Below, in pieces: positions 1 to 9,264 of a stretch of DNA of 64,000 nt. The DNA comes from CAZVCJ01 sp964625745 (lineage in GTDB: Bacteria > Chloroflexota > Anaerolineae > VGOG01). A program made the translations under genes and the position numbers. The notes below the pieces were generated by a model. It was not told where the DNA came from. It searched no databases and saw only the letters and a program-made list of their open reading frames with translations. Each line of letters starts with the position of its first letter. The first letter of the stretch is position 1. The stretch covers positions 1 to 64,000 of the forward strand of contig CAZVCJ010000005.1 of the NCBI GenBank assembly GCA_964625745.1, in the 5' to 3' direction.

Positions 1-49
1 TATTATACCAGAGATTGGCGAAATGTGCCAATTGGAGAACACTGATGGG

Positions 50-118
50 CAGGATTCACGGATTTCTTCTCAGGTCAAGCCAATTGATCCGACAATCCTG
101 CGAATCCGTTGTTCTACT
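50..118. repeat. Dispersed intergenic repeat, copy 1
   Basis: Intergenic sequence downstream of the kinase gene. It contains GGATTCACGGATT and, 40 bases on, AATCCTGCGAATCCGTTGTTCT-like sequence. The same pairing recurs at 30308-30357 beside thrC. The first 49 bases of the window show nothing I can interpret. Confidence 0.6.
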
Positions 119-2063
119 GAGCAGGAACCACTCGCAACTCCTTTACTACGACGCCGTCCTGCAGCACCGTCGCTTCGCCAGGATCAACCACCGGCAAGCG
201 CTGCATGGTAGCCAGAGAGTACATGCCCACTTTGAGCCAATATATGTCAGGAAGAGCATCGCTGGGGATGGAAAGCTCATGGGGATCTGTCACCAGCTCG
301 TCCGCCGCCCACGAACTGGTGGGATGTGCGCCATCGCGCGGCTGAACGTCCCGCTGCACCAGGGTTGTGCCGTCAGCCCGGGCCACGTGCACAAAGACAG
401 TGTAGTCCTCTGGGATCTGCTGCAGGGCACGCCAATACAGAACCAGTCGCAACGTCTCCCCCTGTTCCAGGTTATCCTCCTCCAAATCGCAGGCTATGAG
501 GAGCACCTCGTTATCCAAATTGGCGTTCAACATCAGCCGGGGGCCGCTACTGACGATGAGGGTAACAGCACTCCCCTCAGAGACAATGGAGCCAGGCGGA
601 GGATCCTGGGATAAGATAACGCCCTCAGCTTCTTTACTCCAGACCCCCTTCTGAGAGATGCCCAGGCCCATCTCCCTCAGGCCAGGCTCCGCCGCCGTGA
701 TGGGCAAGCCCTCTACCGCTGGCACAGAGACAAAATTCGGCCCCTGGCTTATGACAACTCCTATGGTCTCTCCCTGTCCAACCATCTGGCCAGCAGGCGG
801 CGTTTGGGTGATGACGTTCAGAGCCGGGATGGCTGGATCATGCCTCTCCCCCACCACAGCGAACTGCAAGCCCGCCTCTTCCGCCAGCCGCCTGGCTTCC
901 TCCTGACTCAGGCCGACCAGGTCGGGCGCCTGTACCTGGTCAGGCACGGGGGTGGCAACAACGGCTGAAGACATAGCTTCAGCAGTAACGGTAGGCTGTG
1001 GCGCAGCCGCATTATAGCGCTGATAGACCGAGGCTGCCAATGGTATCAGGCACAATATAGCCAGGACAGCCACCATCCCCAGAAAAACGGCCAGCCAGTC
1101 TCGCCTCCTCTCCTCTTCTTCGAACTCCTCAGGCTCGGGCTGGCGGGGTTGGGGCTTGACAGTCGCTTCGTATTCCCTTGGCTTCTCCCGATGGGGTTGG
1201 GGCCTGGCAACCGTGGGACGCCGAACGACGAGAGCTTCCTCACCCAACCGCCTGTAGCTGTCCAGGATACGCCCCAACTGATCCGCCGTGCGGTAGCGGG
1301 CCGCTGGCTCCTTGGCCAGCACCTTGCGCACAATCCGCTCCACCTGAGGGGGCACGTCAGGGTTCAGTTGACGTAGAGGCACTGGCTCCTCCCGCAGACG
1401 CTTGAGAGCCACGCCAATGTCAGTTTCAGCTTCGAAAGGCCGGCAGCCTGCCAGCATCTCGTAGGTGAGTACGCCGATGGAGTAGACATCCGAGGTCGGG
1501 CTCACGTTTTCGCCGGCTGCCTGTTCTGGTGAGAAGTAGTGAGGCGCGCCCCACAAGATCGCCCCCTCGACGACGGAGGCCGTCGAAAGCGTGGAGGCGA
1601 TGCCGAAATCGGCCACCTTGACCCGGCCATCGGCGGAGACGAAGACGTTCTGAGGCTTGATATCGCCGTGCACCATACCCAGCCGGTGGGCATACCCCAC
1701 CGCAGTGCAGATCTGCATGACGATGTCAAGAGCCTGTCCGATGGAAAGCGGGACCCCTACCTGGATCAACTCTTTGAGCGTTGGCTCCTCCACAAGCTCC
1801 ATCACCAGGTAGTGGCAAGCACCGTCCTGGCCCGCCTCGTAGGTGGTGACGATGTTGGGATGCACCAGGCTGGCTAGCGCCTTAGCCTGGCCGTGGAAGC
1901 GGGCTAGAAAAGCCTCGTTCTCAGCGTAGGCCTGCCGCAGCACCTTGACCGCCACCGGCACCCCCCGCCAGGTATCCTCGCCCCTGAAGACGACGGCCAT
2001 TTCCCCCGCGCCGATCTCAGTCAGCAGCCGGTAGCGCTTGTTCAGGATGATTTCTTCAGCCAT
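114..2063 (-). CDS. Membrane Ser/Thr protein kinase with PASTA domains
   Basis: A 649-aa eukaryotic-type (PknB-like) kinase that phosphorylates Ser/Thr on target proteins; family members with PASTA repeats sense cell-wall fragments. Visible motifs are a glycine loop near residues 18-25, catalytic lysine K40 in VAVK, HGDIKPQN at 132-139 and DFG at 152-154. A single membrane segment lies near 325-346, followed by two PASTA-like repeats (about 370-505) outside the cell. The last 130 residues form a beta-rich domain with the motifs LYWRALQQ and YTVFVHV, also found twice at the C-terminus of the DUF2723 protein at 27504-30071. The start ATG lies 2 bases from an assembly gap, so the ribosome site is not visible and the start could lie further upstream. 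Confidence 0.93.
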   Translation of the reverse strand: MAEEIILNKRYRLLTEIGAGEMAVVFRGEDTWRGVPVAVKVLRQAYAENEAFLARFHGQAKALASLVHPNIVTTYEAGQDGACHYLVMELVEEPTLKELIQVGVPLSIGQALDIVMQICTAVGYAHRLGMVHGDIKPQNVFVSADGRVKVADFGIASTLSTASVVEGAILWGAPHYFSPEQAAGENVSPTSDVYSIGVLTYEMLAGCRPFEAETDIGVALKRLREEPVPLRQLNPDVPPQVERIVRKVLAKEPAARYRTADQLGRILDSYRRLGEEALVVRRPTVARPQPHREKPREYEATVKPQPRQPEPEEFEEEERRRDWLAVFLGMVAVLAILCLIPLAASVYQRYNAAAPQPTVTAEAMSSAVVATPVPDQVQAPDLVGLSQEEARRLAEEAGLQFAVVGERHDPAIPALNVITQTPPAGQMVGQGETIGVVISQGPNFVSVPAVEGLPITAAEPGLREMGLGISQKGVWSKEAEGVILSQDPPPGSIVSEGSAVTLIVSSGPRLMLNANLDNEVLLIACDLEEDNLEQGETLRLVLYWRALQQIPEDYTVFVHVARADGTTLVQRDVQPRDGAHPTSSWAADELVTDPHELSIPSDALPDIYWLKVGMYSLATMQRLPVVDPGEATVLQDGVVVKELRVVPAQ

Positions 2064-2065
2064 TT

Positions 2066-2165
2066 NNNNNNNNNNNNNNNNNNNNNNNNNNNNNNNNNNN
2101 NNNNNNNNNNNNNNNNNNNNNNNNNNNNNNNNNNNNNNNNNNNNNNNNNNNNNNNNNNNNNNNNN
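2066..2165. other. Assembly gap (100 N)
   Basis: Exactly 100 N, a conventional scaffold placeholder, so the real distance is unknown. The flanks show no shared sequence. The gap removes the upstream region of the kinase gene and the 3' part of the DUF433 gene. Confidence 0.99.
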
Positions 2166-2317
2166 AACGTCAGGTCGGGGTATGCTTCCAGAATCTCTGC
2201 TTCTGTCATGCCCTCGGCAATCATGCTTACGACCGTACTCACAGGGATACGCAGACCCCGAATGCAGGGCAGGCCCCCCATCTGGAGGGGATCAACCGTG
2301 ATTCTAGTGAATCTCAT
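2166..2317 (-). CDS. DUF433 antitoxin-like protein, partial
   Basis: The N-terminal 50 residues of a DUF433 family protein, cut off by the assembly gap. Family hallmarks are visible: an early MRFTRITVDP, GGLPCIRGLRIPV, and MTEAEILEAYPDL, which forms part of the predicted DNA-binding fold. DUF433 proteins are usually antitoxins upstream of a DUF5615 PIN-like toxin; the partner would fall in the gap. The start ATG at 2317 is chosen because CTGGGAGG lies just upstream. A second DUF433 gene with its partner occurs at 26904-27233. Confidence 0.85.
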
Positions 2318-2420
2318 AAGAACCTCCCAGAACATATTATACCAGCTTTTGTGCCCAGATGCAACTTGCCTTCCCTCTGGTTTTGTGTCATAATAGTTGT
2401 AGTGTAGCGAGGGAAAACGC

Positions 2421-3596
2421 ATGGTTGCCAATCACCAAAAACTAACGCAAATCCTGGGCACTCTTACAGAGGCTCAAAAGGCTCCCTACCCCAACTGGCC
2501 CGACCGCTACCCCGACCATCGGGCCATGGGCTATTTCTGTACCTACGTCCCGGAAGAGATCATTCACGCCGCCGGATTCGCGCCGCTGCGCATCCGCTCC
2601 GGCAGCCACCCCCCCAGCCGCGCCGACGCTCATCTGCAAAGCTACACCTGCGCCCTCTGTCGCAGCGCACTGGATCAGGCCCTGCGCGGCGACCTGGGCT
2701 TCCTGCAGGGGGTGGTCTTCCCCCACACTTGCGACACGCTCCAGGCCCTGGCCGACGTCTGGCAAATGAGCTTCCCCGACCTCTACGTGGAAACCGTCGT
2801 CCAGCCGGTGACCCTGTCCTCCCCCAGCACGCGGCCCTACCTCATCGCCGAACTGCAACGCTTTCGCCGTTCTCTGGAAGAGCTCGTCGGCCAGGAGATC
2901 AGCGATCAGGCCATCCAAGCAAGCATCGAGTTGTACAACGAGAAACGACGCCTCCTGGCCCGATTGTACGATCTACGCGACCGGTTCACCGCCCCCGAAC
3001 TCTTTGTTGCCACCAGCGCGGGTTTCGTCATGCCTCTGGAGGAGTATAACCAGCTCCTCGGCGAACTGGTCGAACTCCTGGCTGGAGAAGGGGTAAGCAT
3101 TCCCCCCTCCCTCCCAGGGAGGGGTTGGGGGAGGGTGGATCCCCACAAACCAAGATTTAAGGGGCCTGGCCTCGTCCTCGTCGGCGCGGTACTGGACGCT
3201 CCAGCCATCCTGACCACCGTTGAGGAACTGGGCGCGCGGATTGTGGGGGACGACCTCTGCACAGGAAGCCGCTACTTCGCCCAACCTGTCGAGGCCAATG
3301 GCGACCCCATCGCAGCCCTGGCCGATCGTTATATCAATCGCCTGCCCTGCCCGGCCAAGTACCATCCCGACCACGAGCCAGGCGAACATCTGCTGAAGTT
3401 GCTCAACGAGACCGAGGCCGATGGCATCGTCTTCGTCCTGCCGAAGTTCTGCGACCCTCACGCCTTCGACTATGCCATGATCAAGGAGAAGCTTGATGCT
3501 GCCTCTGTGCCCCATCTGCGCCTGGAAATGGAGCACGCCCCCGCCCTCGAGCAATGGCGCACCCGCTTGCAAGCATTCTTGGAAATGATCAGGTAA
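2421..3596 (+). CDS. 2-hydroxyacyl-CoA dehydratase / benzoyl-CoA reductase family subunit (HgdB-like), first of pair
   Basis: A 391-aa member of the HgdB/BcrBC superfamily. Such subunits pair as a heterodimer carrying [4Fe-4S] clusters and dehydrate 2-hydroxyacyl-CoA or reduce aromatic CoA esters after electron injection by an ATP-dependent activator. Conserved cysteines appear in YTCALC and PHTCDT in the N-terminal third. Residues about 227-245 (PPSLPGRGWGR) do not look like family sequence: they are encoded by a C/G-rich palindromic repeat inserted in frame. Start has GAGGG 9 bases upstream and a CATAAT -10-like box before it. The next gene follows after 8 bases. The substrate cannot be told, and no activator gene is in the window. 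Confidence 0.88.
   Translation: MVANHQKLTQILGTLTEAQKAPYPNWPDRYPDHRAMGYFCTYVPEEIIHAAGFAPLRIRSGSHPPSRADAHLQSYTCALCRSALDQALRGDLGFLQGVVFPHTCDTLQALADVWQMSFPDLYVETVVQPVTLSSPSTRPYLIAELQRFRRSLEELVGQEISDQAIQASIELYNEKRRLLARLYDLRDRFTAPELFVATSAGFVMPLEEYNQLLGELVELLAGEGVSIPPSLPGRGWGRVDPHKPRFKGPGLVLVGAVLDAPAILTTVEELGARIVGDDLCTGSRYFAQPVEANGDPIAALADRYINRLPCPAKYHPDHEPGEHLLKLLNETEADGIVFVLPKFCDPHAFDYAMIKEKLDAASVPHLRLEMEHAPALEQWRTRLQAFLEMIR
3100..3141. repeat. In-frame C/G-rich palindromic repeat (family A)
   Basis: CCCTCCCAGGGAGGG core followed by GTTGGGGGAGGGTGG. Lies inside the first dehydratase gene without breaking the frame. Related copies occur at 6872-6925, 6974-7012, 27838-28072, 45570-45612, 46466-46500, 47068-47110 and 58358-58413. 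Confidence 0.8.
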
Positions 3597-3604
3597 GAAA
3601 AGTT

Positions 3605-4816
3605 ATGGCCAGAAAATACAAGAAGTTGCGCACCGCCCAAGACCTCAACAGGCTGATGACCCGTTACTATATCAGGAGCAGGATCATCGGCAGGCTCAAG
3701 CCCATGGCCTGGGTGACCAGCGGCGCTCCCATCGAGATCCTGGCAGCGATGGGCATCGCCTCGGTCTACCCGGAGAACTACGGAGCCCTCTGCGGAGCCA
3801 GAAAAATCGCAACCTTCCTATGCCAGGTGGCCGAAGCCCAGGGCTATTCCCAGGACCTCTGCTCCTATGCGCGAAGCCACATCGGCTCGGTGCTGAACGG
3901 GCGAGATGCGCCGATGGGCGGCCTTCCCAGGCCCAACCTGCTGATAGCCTGCAACAACATCTGTGGCACCGCCCTGAAGTGGTATCAAGCTCTGGCTCAA
4001 TATTACAACGTCCCCCTCTTCGTCCTGGACACCCCCTTCATCCACGGTCTCCAGATGGAAGAACACACCGTCCAATACGTGGCTGCCCAACTGGAGGAGT
4101 TCATCGCCTGGCTGGGCAAACACACCGGCCGCAAGCTGAAGCAGAAGAAGTTCATGGAGGCATTGGAGTTATCCAATCGCGCCATCGGCCTTTGGTGGGA
4201 GATTCGCGAGCTGTGCAAAGCCCGGCCTTCACCTCTGAATGCCCCCGACCTCTTCGTCAACATGGCCCCCATCGTCGTGCTGCGAGGCACGAGGGAAGCG
4301 GTGAGTTTCTACGAGAAACTCAAGGCGGAGGTAGAGGAAAGGGTGGAGAAGGGAATAGGCGCTATCCCTGAGGAGCGTTACCGCCTGCTGTGGGACAACA
4401 TCGCCTTATGGTACCGACTGTTCCGCTTTTTCGGCTACTTCGTTGACTTCGGGGCCTGTTTCGTGGTGGACACCTACACCAACGGCTGGTCCACCTCGGT
4501 TGAGTTGAGCGATCCCATCGAGGGCCTGGCCCGCACCTACACCTCGGTCTACATCAACCAGAGCCTGCCGGCCCGAGCCGAGATCATGGTTGATTTGGCG
4601 GAGCGCTTTCAGGTAGACGGCCTCGTTTTCCATTCCAACCGCAGTTGCAAGCCTTATTCGCTGGGCCAGTACGACCTTCGGCGCATCGTCTCCGAGCGCA
4701 CGGGGAAGCCCGGTCTCGTTCTGGAGGCCGACATGTGCGACACCCGCGCCTACGCCGAGGAACCAATGAAGACCAGGATCCAGGCGTTCATGGAGACGCT
4801 GGCGGCAAAAAGTTAG
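3605..4816 (+). CDS. 2-hydroxyacyl-CoA dehydratase family subunit, second of pair
   Basis: Second HgdB/BcrB-type subunit, 403 aa from the ATG at 3605. Family signatures are ACNNICGTALKWYQ, FHSNRSCKPYSLGQYD and EADMCDTRAYAEE, which supply cysteine ligands for an iron-sulfur cluster and the C-terminal conserved loop. It begins 8 bases after the first subunit gene, so the two are surely cotranscribed and probably form the heterodimer. An upstream TTG in frame at 3554 would overlap the preceding gene and is less likely. Physiological substrate unknown; an amino-acid-derived 2-hydroxyacyl-CoA is possible. Confidence 0.88.
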   Translation: MARKYKKLRTAQDLNRLMTRYYIRSRIIGRLKPMAWVTSGAPIEILAAMGIASVYPENYGALCGARKIATFLCQVAEAQGYSQDLCSYARSHIGSVLNGRDAPMGGLPRPNLLIACNNICGTALKWYQALAQYYNVPLFVLDTPFIHGLQMEEHTVQYVAAQLEEFIAWLGKHTGRKLKQKKFMEALELSNRAIGLWWEIRELCKARPSPLNAPDLFVNMAPIVVLRGTREAVSFYEKLKAEVEERVEKGIGAIPEERYRLLWDNIALWYRLFRFFGYFVDFGACFVVDTYTNGWSTSVELSDPIEGLARTYTSVYINQSLPARAEIMVDLAERFQVDGLVFHSNRSCKPYSLGQYDLRRIVSERTGKPGLVLEADMCDTRAYAEEPMKTRIQAFMETLAAKS

Positions 4817-4859
4817 AAGTTAGAAGTTAGAAGTTAGAAGTTAGAAATTAGAGATTAGA
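4812..4859. repeat. Period-7 tandem repeat, AGTTAGA units
   Basis: Five near-perfect AGTTAGA heptamers grade into AATTAGAG and GATTAGAG. The array fills the whole gap between the dehydratase stop and the next ATG at 4861. It belongs to a series of period-7 arrays with different unit sequences found throughout the window. Confidence 0.9.
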
Positions 4860-4860
4860 G

Positions 4861-6767
4861 ATGACTTGGTTAACCAGAAAAATCGTTGACCTCTTCAACG
4901 CTCTAGCCAACCTGTACTACTCGCGGAAATACGCGGCTATCACCGAGCGGATGGGTCTGGAAGAGAGCCAGGTCAACGCCCAGAAACGGGGTTTCATCAT
5001 CCTCCAGATAGATGGCCTGGCCTATGACCATCTACGCCAAGCTATGGCCAAAGGCTATGCCCCACATATAAAGCGCCTGCTGGAGAAGAAGGTCCTCAAG
5101 CTGGCTCGCTGGCGCTGCGGACTGCCCAGCACCACCCCCGCTGTCCAGGCGGGCATCATGTTTGGCAACAACTTCGACATCCCCGCCTTCCGCTGGTACG
5201 AGAAGGAAAGCAACACCTCGGTAGTCTGCAAGCTACCTGGTCTGGTCAAGGCCATGCAAGACCGGATCTCCACCGGTCGGCGAGGCATCCTGCGGGGTGG
5301 CTCCAGCTACGTGAACATGTTCGACGGAGACGCCAGGCTCTCCCTGTTCACTCTGGGCGCCATCAACAGCCAGCGCTTTTTCGAGAACGTACGAGGAGTT
5401 GGCTTCCTGCTCCTGTTCCTGCTCAGCCCTCTGCGAGTGCTGCGAGTGATCGTGCTTTCCCTGTGGGGCTATCTCATTGACCTGGGCAAACGGGTCGTGG
5501 CCCTGTTCGTGCCCGGTTATCATCGGCCCTTCAGCGTTCTATCCCCCTTTCTGCAGATCATCACCAACGTCGTCTTCCGCGAGATACAAACCTTCGCCTG
5601 CCTGATAGACATCTACCGAGGCATGCCAGCCATCTACACTAACTACTACAGCTACGACGAGGTCGCTCACCACTTCAGGATAGGCAGCACGGAGAGCCTC
5701 AAAGCTCTGCGCGGTATTGATAAGCAGATCAGGCAGATTGACCGCCTGAGAACCCAATACCGAAAGCGGCAATACGATCTGTACATCCTCTCAGACCATG
5801 GCATGACCCCTTCCATCCCCTTCGAGAAAGCTTACGGTGACAGCCTGGGCCAATACATCGCCGAGCAGATAGGCGAGGGCGTCTTCACCGACGAGCGCGG
5901 AGGCGACGAGAGGCCATCGGCGGCCAAGGCCCTGTTCCTGTTGGAGGAGCTGAAGGGCATAGAACCGCGGCTCTCTGAACGAGGGGCAAGCCTGGTGCAG
6001 GCTGCCTACCGTTTCGTGGACAAGAGGCTGATCGTGGACCCTGCACTGAGCTCCGCCGAAGTGGATGAAGACGCCTCCTGGGACCTCAGCAAGAGGGGTG
6101 ACATCGTGGTCCGAAACTCCGGCTCCCTGTCACACGTCTATTTCAACGTCACCCCCCGGCCAATGAACCTGAGCGAGATCGCCCTCATCTACCCCAGGTT
6201 GCTCAACCGCCTCATCGTCCACCAAGGCATCGGCCTGGTGGTAGGGCGCGAAGAGGGGGAGGCTGTCATCGTAGGAAAAGAGGGAACCCTGACTCTCCCC
6301 CTACATCCCCCGCAGATGGGGGAGAAAGAGGTTCGGGGCCAGAATCCCCTGCTCTCCCTTCCAGAACCTGAGCTCGCCGCGAGCCAGTTGCGCCAGTTGG
6401 CCTCGTTCCCGCANNNNNNNNNNNNNNNNNNNNNNNNNNNNNNNNNNNNNNNNNNNNNNNNNNNNNNNNNNNNNNNNNNNNNNNNNNNNNNNNNNNNNNN
6501 NNNNNNNNNNNNNTTCCAGAACCTGAGCTCGCCGCGAGCCAGTTGCGCCAGTTGGCCTCGTTCCCGCACAGCGGTGACATCATCGTCTTCGGCGCCTGGC
6601 GCGAGGATGGGGAGGTGGTTTGCTTCGAGAATCAGGTGGCCAGCCACGGCGGCCTGGGTGGCCCCCAGGACTACCCCTTCATCATGTACCCCAGCGAGCT
6701 GAGCCTGAATTTGGAGGACGTGACCAACGCCAGGGACCTGTATCCCCACTTTGCCGCTTACCTTTGA
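4861..6767 (+). CDS. Membrane alkaline-phosphatase-superfamily phosphodiesterase
   Basis: A type I phosphodiesterase/nucleotide pyrophosphatase-like protein, about 584 aa once the false gap is removed. Metal and active-site motifs visible are LQIDGLAYD (D51), the nucleophile region STTPAVQ (about 90-96) and SDHGM (about 311-315). A hydrophobic hairpin near residues 180-212 suggests membrane anchoring. The reading frame appears broken at an N run, but the 55 bases before the N run repeat exactly after it; merging them restores one continuous frame ending at 6767. Residues DPALSSAEV near 400 look like another dispersed repeat (family B). Natural substrate unknown, perhaps a phospholipid or nucleotide ester. 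Confidence 0.82.
6359..6568. other. False assembly gap flanked by 55-bp identical ends
   Basis: 100 N at 6414-6513 are bordered by the same 55 bases (6359-6413 and 6514-6568). This is what an unmerged contig overlap looks like; deleting one copy plus the N run gives an open frame. The true sequence is therefore about 155 bases shorter here. Confidence 0.92.
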
Positions 6768-6769
6768 GA

Positions 6770-7053
6770 GGGCAATGAGGAATGAGGAATGAGGCAACGA
6801 GGCAATGAGGATTGAGAGTAGCTGAGCTTGACGCCGTTAGCTATCCAACGTATAATACCGAGTGCAACCGTCCACTCCCTCTCCCTGCCAGGGAGAGGGC
6901 AGGGGTGAGGGTGGGTTGTCGCCAACGAAAACAGGCACGCAACCAGAGACCGCCTGTCTGTAATGCCAGCATCCACCCTCCCCCAGCCCCTCCCTGAAAG
7001 GGCGGGGTGAACGCTTGTATACCGAGTAACAGAGCATAGATTCGAGGAGGCAA
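6770..7053. repeat. Repeat-filled intergenic region
   Basis: 286 bases with no gene. It holds a GAATGAG/GCAATGAG array (6770-6815), a palindrome with CCCTCTCCCTGCCAGGGAGAGGG (6872-6894 region) plus GGGTGAGGGTGGG, and a second C/G-rich palindrome CCCTCCCCCAGCCCCTCCCT at 6977-7012. The ribosome site GGAGG of the next gene lies at its end. Confidence 0.75.
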
Positions 7054-7056
7054 ATG

Positions 7057-8127
7057 ATGTACAAGAAGCTCTTTATCCCTGGTCCAACCCACGTGAGGGG
7101 CGAGATTCTGCAGGAGATGGCCACGCCGATGATCGGCCATCGTTCTAAGGAGTACATGGCCCTACAAGCCGAAGTGACACCCAAGGTGCAAAAGCTGCTC
7201 TACACTGAGAACGTGGTTTTTCTCTTCACCTCGGCCTCTTCAGGCCCCATGGAAGGGGCAGCGCGGAATTGCGTCCGGGACGGTAAGAAAGTACTGTGCA
7301 CCATCAATGGCGCCTTTGCCGAACGCTGGCACGAGATGGTGCTGGCCAATGGCAAGGAGGCTGACGTAGTGGAGGTGGAATGGGGCAAAGCCATCACCCC
7401 GGAGCTGGTCGAGGCCAGGCTGTCCAGCGGCCAGTACGACGCCATGACTCTGACGCACAACGAGACCTCCACCGGCGTGATGAACAACCTCTACGAGATC
7501 GCGGAGGTGATGAAGAAGTACCCCGACGTCTGCTGGCTGGTGGACGCGGTCAGCTCCATGGCCGGGGCCAGGATCGAGGTGGACAGGCTGGGCATAGACG
7601 TTTGCATCGCCGGGGTGCAGAAAGCCTTCGCTCTGCCGCCTGGCCTCGCGGTGTGCTCCGTCAGTCAGAAAGCCTTCGACCGGGCCGGCGAGGTAAAGAA
7701 TCGAGGCTGGTACTTCGATTTCCTCGTCATGCTCAAGTACTACCAGAGGAATCAAACCCCGGCCACGCCGAGCATTAGTCACATCTTCGCGCTGAACAGG
7801 CAAATGGACGACATCCTGGCCGAGGGGCTGGATGCCCGTTTTCAACGCCACATTGACATGGCCGAGTTCACCCGCGATTGGGCCCGCCGGCACTTCGCCC
7901 TCTACGCCGACGAGCGCTACCTCTCCAACACCCTCACCACCATCGTCAACACCAGGGGACTCAGCGTGCCCGAGCTGAACCAGGCCCTGGCCGAACACGG
8001 GGCCGTGATCGGCGATGGCTACGGCAAGCTGAAAGGGCAAATCTTCCGCATCGCCCACATGGGCGACCTCACCCTGGACGACCTGCGCTGGGTTACGGGT
8101 CTGATCGAGGAGATATGGAATCTGTAG
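7057..8127 (+). CDS. Class V aminotransferase (serine/alanine-glyoxylate aminotransferase type)
   Basis: PLP-dependent transaminase of the AGXT/serine-pyruvate family, 356 aa. The PLP lysine lies in GVQKAFALPPGLAV (about K189), preceded by the cofactor-binding aspartate in VDAVSSMAG, and substrate-loop sequence GPTHVRGEIL sits at the N-terminus. GGAGG at 7046-7050 fits the second of two adjacent ATG codons (7054, 7057). The next gene is serA 61 bases downstream; this pairing suggests a role in serine synthesis, possibly as a phosphoserine or serine:glyoxylate aminotransferase. The exact amino donor cannot be read from sequence. Confidence 0.9.
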   Translation: MYKKLFIPGPTHVRGEILQEMATPMIGHRSKEYMALQAEVTPKVQKLLYTENVVFLFTSASSGPMEGAARNCVRDGKKVLCTINGAFAERWHEMVLANGKEADVVEVEWGKAITPELVEARLSSGQYDAMTLTHNETSTGVMNNLYEIAEVMKKYPDVCWLVDAVSSMAGARIEVDRLGIDVCIAGVQKAFALPPGLAVCSVSQKAFDRAGEVKNRGWYFDFLVMLKYYQRNQTPATPSISHIFALNRQMDDILAEGLDARFQRHIDMAEFTRDWARRHFALYADERYLSNTLTTIVNTRGLSVPELNQALAEHGAVIGDGYGKLKGQIFRIAHMGDLTLDDLRWVTGLIEEIWNL

Positions 8128-8188
8128 CTAGTTGGTACATTTCTACCAATCACCAGCCTACCGATTACTTGATGGAGGTAATCTGACA

Positions 8189-9127
8189 ATGCCTGCACTG
8201 AGCCCTGCCGAAGTGAAAGTCATAGTTAGCGATCCCATCGCCGACAAAGGCGTGGAAATGATGCGGCAGGCTGGCATCGAAGTAGATGTCAGGACCGGCC
8301 TGGCCCCTGAGGAGCTGGAGAGAACCATCGGCGACTACGACGTCATCGTGGTCCGCAGCGCGACCAAGGTGCGGAAGCCGCTCATCGAGGCGGGCAAAAA
8401 TCTGAAGCTGATCGTTCGCGCCGGCGTGGGCCTGGACAACGTGGACGCCGAATGCGCCCAGGCCAGGGGAATCGAGGTGATGAACACCCCCGCAGCCAGT
8501 TCGAACGCGGTGGCTGAGCTGACCGTCGGCTACCTGTTCGCACTGGCACGTCAGATCCCGCAGACCACGGCCTCAATGAGAGCCAGAAAGTGGGAGAAGA
8601 AGAAATTCAGCGGCAGTGAGATCGCGGGCCAGACGCTGGGCCTGGTGGGCTACGGCCGCATCGGCTGGCTGGTGGCTAAGAAGGCCCTGGCTCTGGGGAT
8701 GGACATCGTCGCCTACGATCCCTACGTCGCCGATCCCAGGGGGCTGGAGATGGAATTTGTCTCCCTGGAGGAGCTGTTGCAGAGAGCCGACTACATCTCC
8801 ATGCACCTGCCCCTGACCGATGAGACCCGCAACCTGATAGACGCCCCCCAGTTTGAGACCATGAAAGACGGCGTGCGCATCATCAACTGCGCCAGAGGGG
8901 GCACCATCAACGAAGACGCCCTCTACGAAGCAATTGTGTCAGGCAAAGTAGCAGGGGCAGCCCTGGACGTCTATCTTCAAGAGCCAGCCCAGGACAACAA
9001 GCTTTTCGAGCTGGATGAAGTGATCGGCTCCCCCCACATCGGGGCAGCAACGGTCGAGGCCCAGCATCGAGTGAGCACTGAAGTCGCCGAGAGGGTGATC
9101 GAATTCCAGAAGTGCCTCGGGAGATGA
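8189..9127 (+). CDS. serA: D-3-phosphoglycerate dehydrogenase, short form
   Basis: NAD-dependent oxidation of 3-phosphoglycerate, first step of serine biosynthesis. 312 aa: the catalytic and nucleotide-binding domains only, with no C-terminal ACT domain, so feedback by serine through ACT is not expected. Motifs: LVGYGRIGWLVA for NAD binding, NCARGGTINEDAL with the catalytic arginine, and SPHIGAAT with the catalytic histidine. Start at 8189 is supported by GGAGG ten bases upstream. The first codons (MPALSPAEV) overlap a copy of a dispersed repeat also found at 6046-6072. Lies between an aminotransferase and a SerK-like gene. Confidence 0.93.
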   Translation: MPALSPAEVKVIVSDPIADKGVEMMRQAGIEVDVRTGLAPEELERTIGDYDVIVVRSATKVRKPLIEAGKNLKLIVRAGVGLDNVDAECAQARGIEVMNTPAASSNAVAELTVGYLFALARQIPQTTASMRARKWEKKKFSGSEIAGQTLGLVGYGRIGWLVAKKALALGMDIVAYDPYVADPRGLEMEFVSLEELLQRADYISMHLPLTDETRNLIDAPQFETMKDGVRIINCARGGTINEDALYEAIVSGKVAGAALDVYLQEPAQDNKLFELDEVIGSPHIGAATVEAQHRVSTEVAERVIEFQKCLGR

Positions 9128-9137
9128 CCGCTCAGCA

Positions 9138-9198
9138 GTTCCCCTGAGTTCCTCCGAGTTCCCTCTTGCCTCACAGGAACTCAGGGGAACTCGTAGGA
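9138..9198. repeat. Perfect 16-bp inverted repeat built from GAGTTCC units
   Basis: GTTCCCCTGAGTTCCT at 9138-9153 is exactly complementary to 9175-9190, with a 21-base loop; further GAACTC units follow. It sits between serA and the next gene and could end transcription or be a mobile repeat. Confidence 0.8.
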
Positions 9199-9264
9199 AC
9201 TCTGGCAACCCTTTTTCTGAACCAAACGTAGTCTGCTTTTTCATAACTCAACGGGGAGGAGAGA

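Noticed and set aside
4812..4859. Possible CRISPR array
   Set aside because: Period is 7 bases with no spacers; no cas genes in the window.
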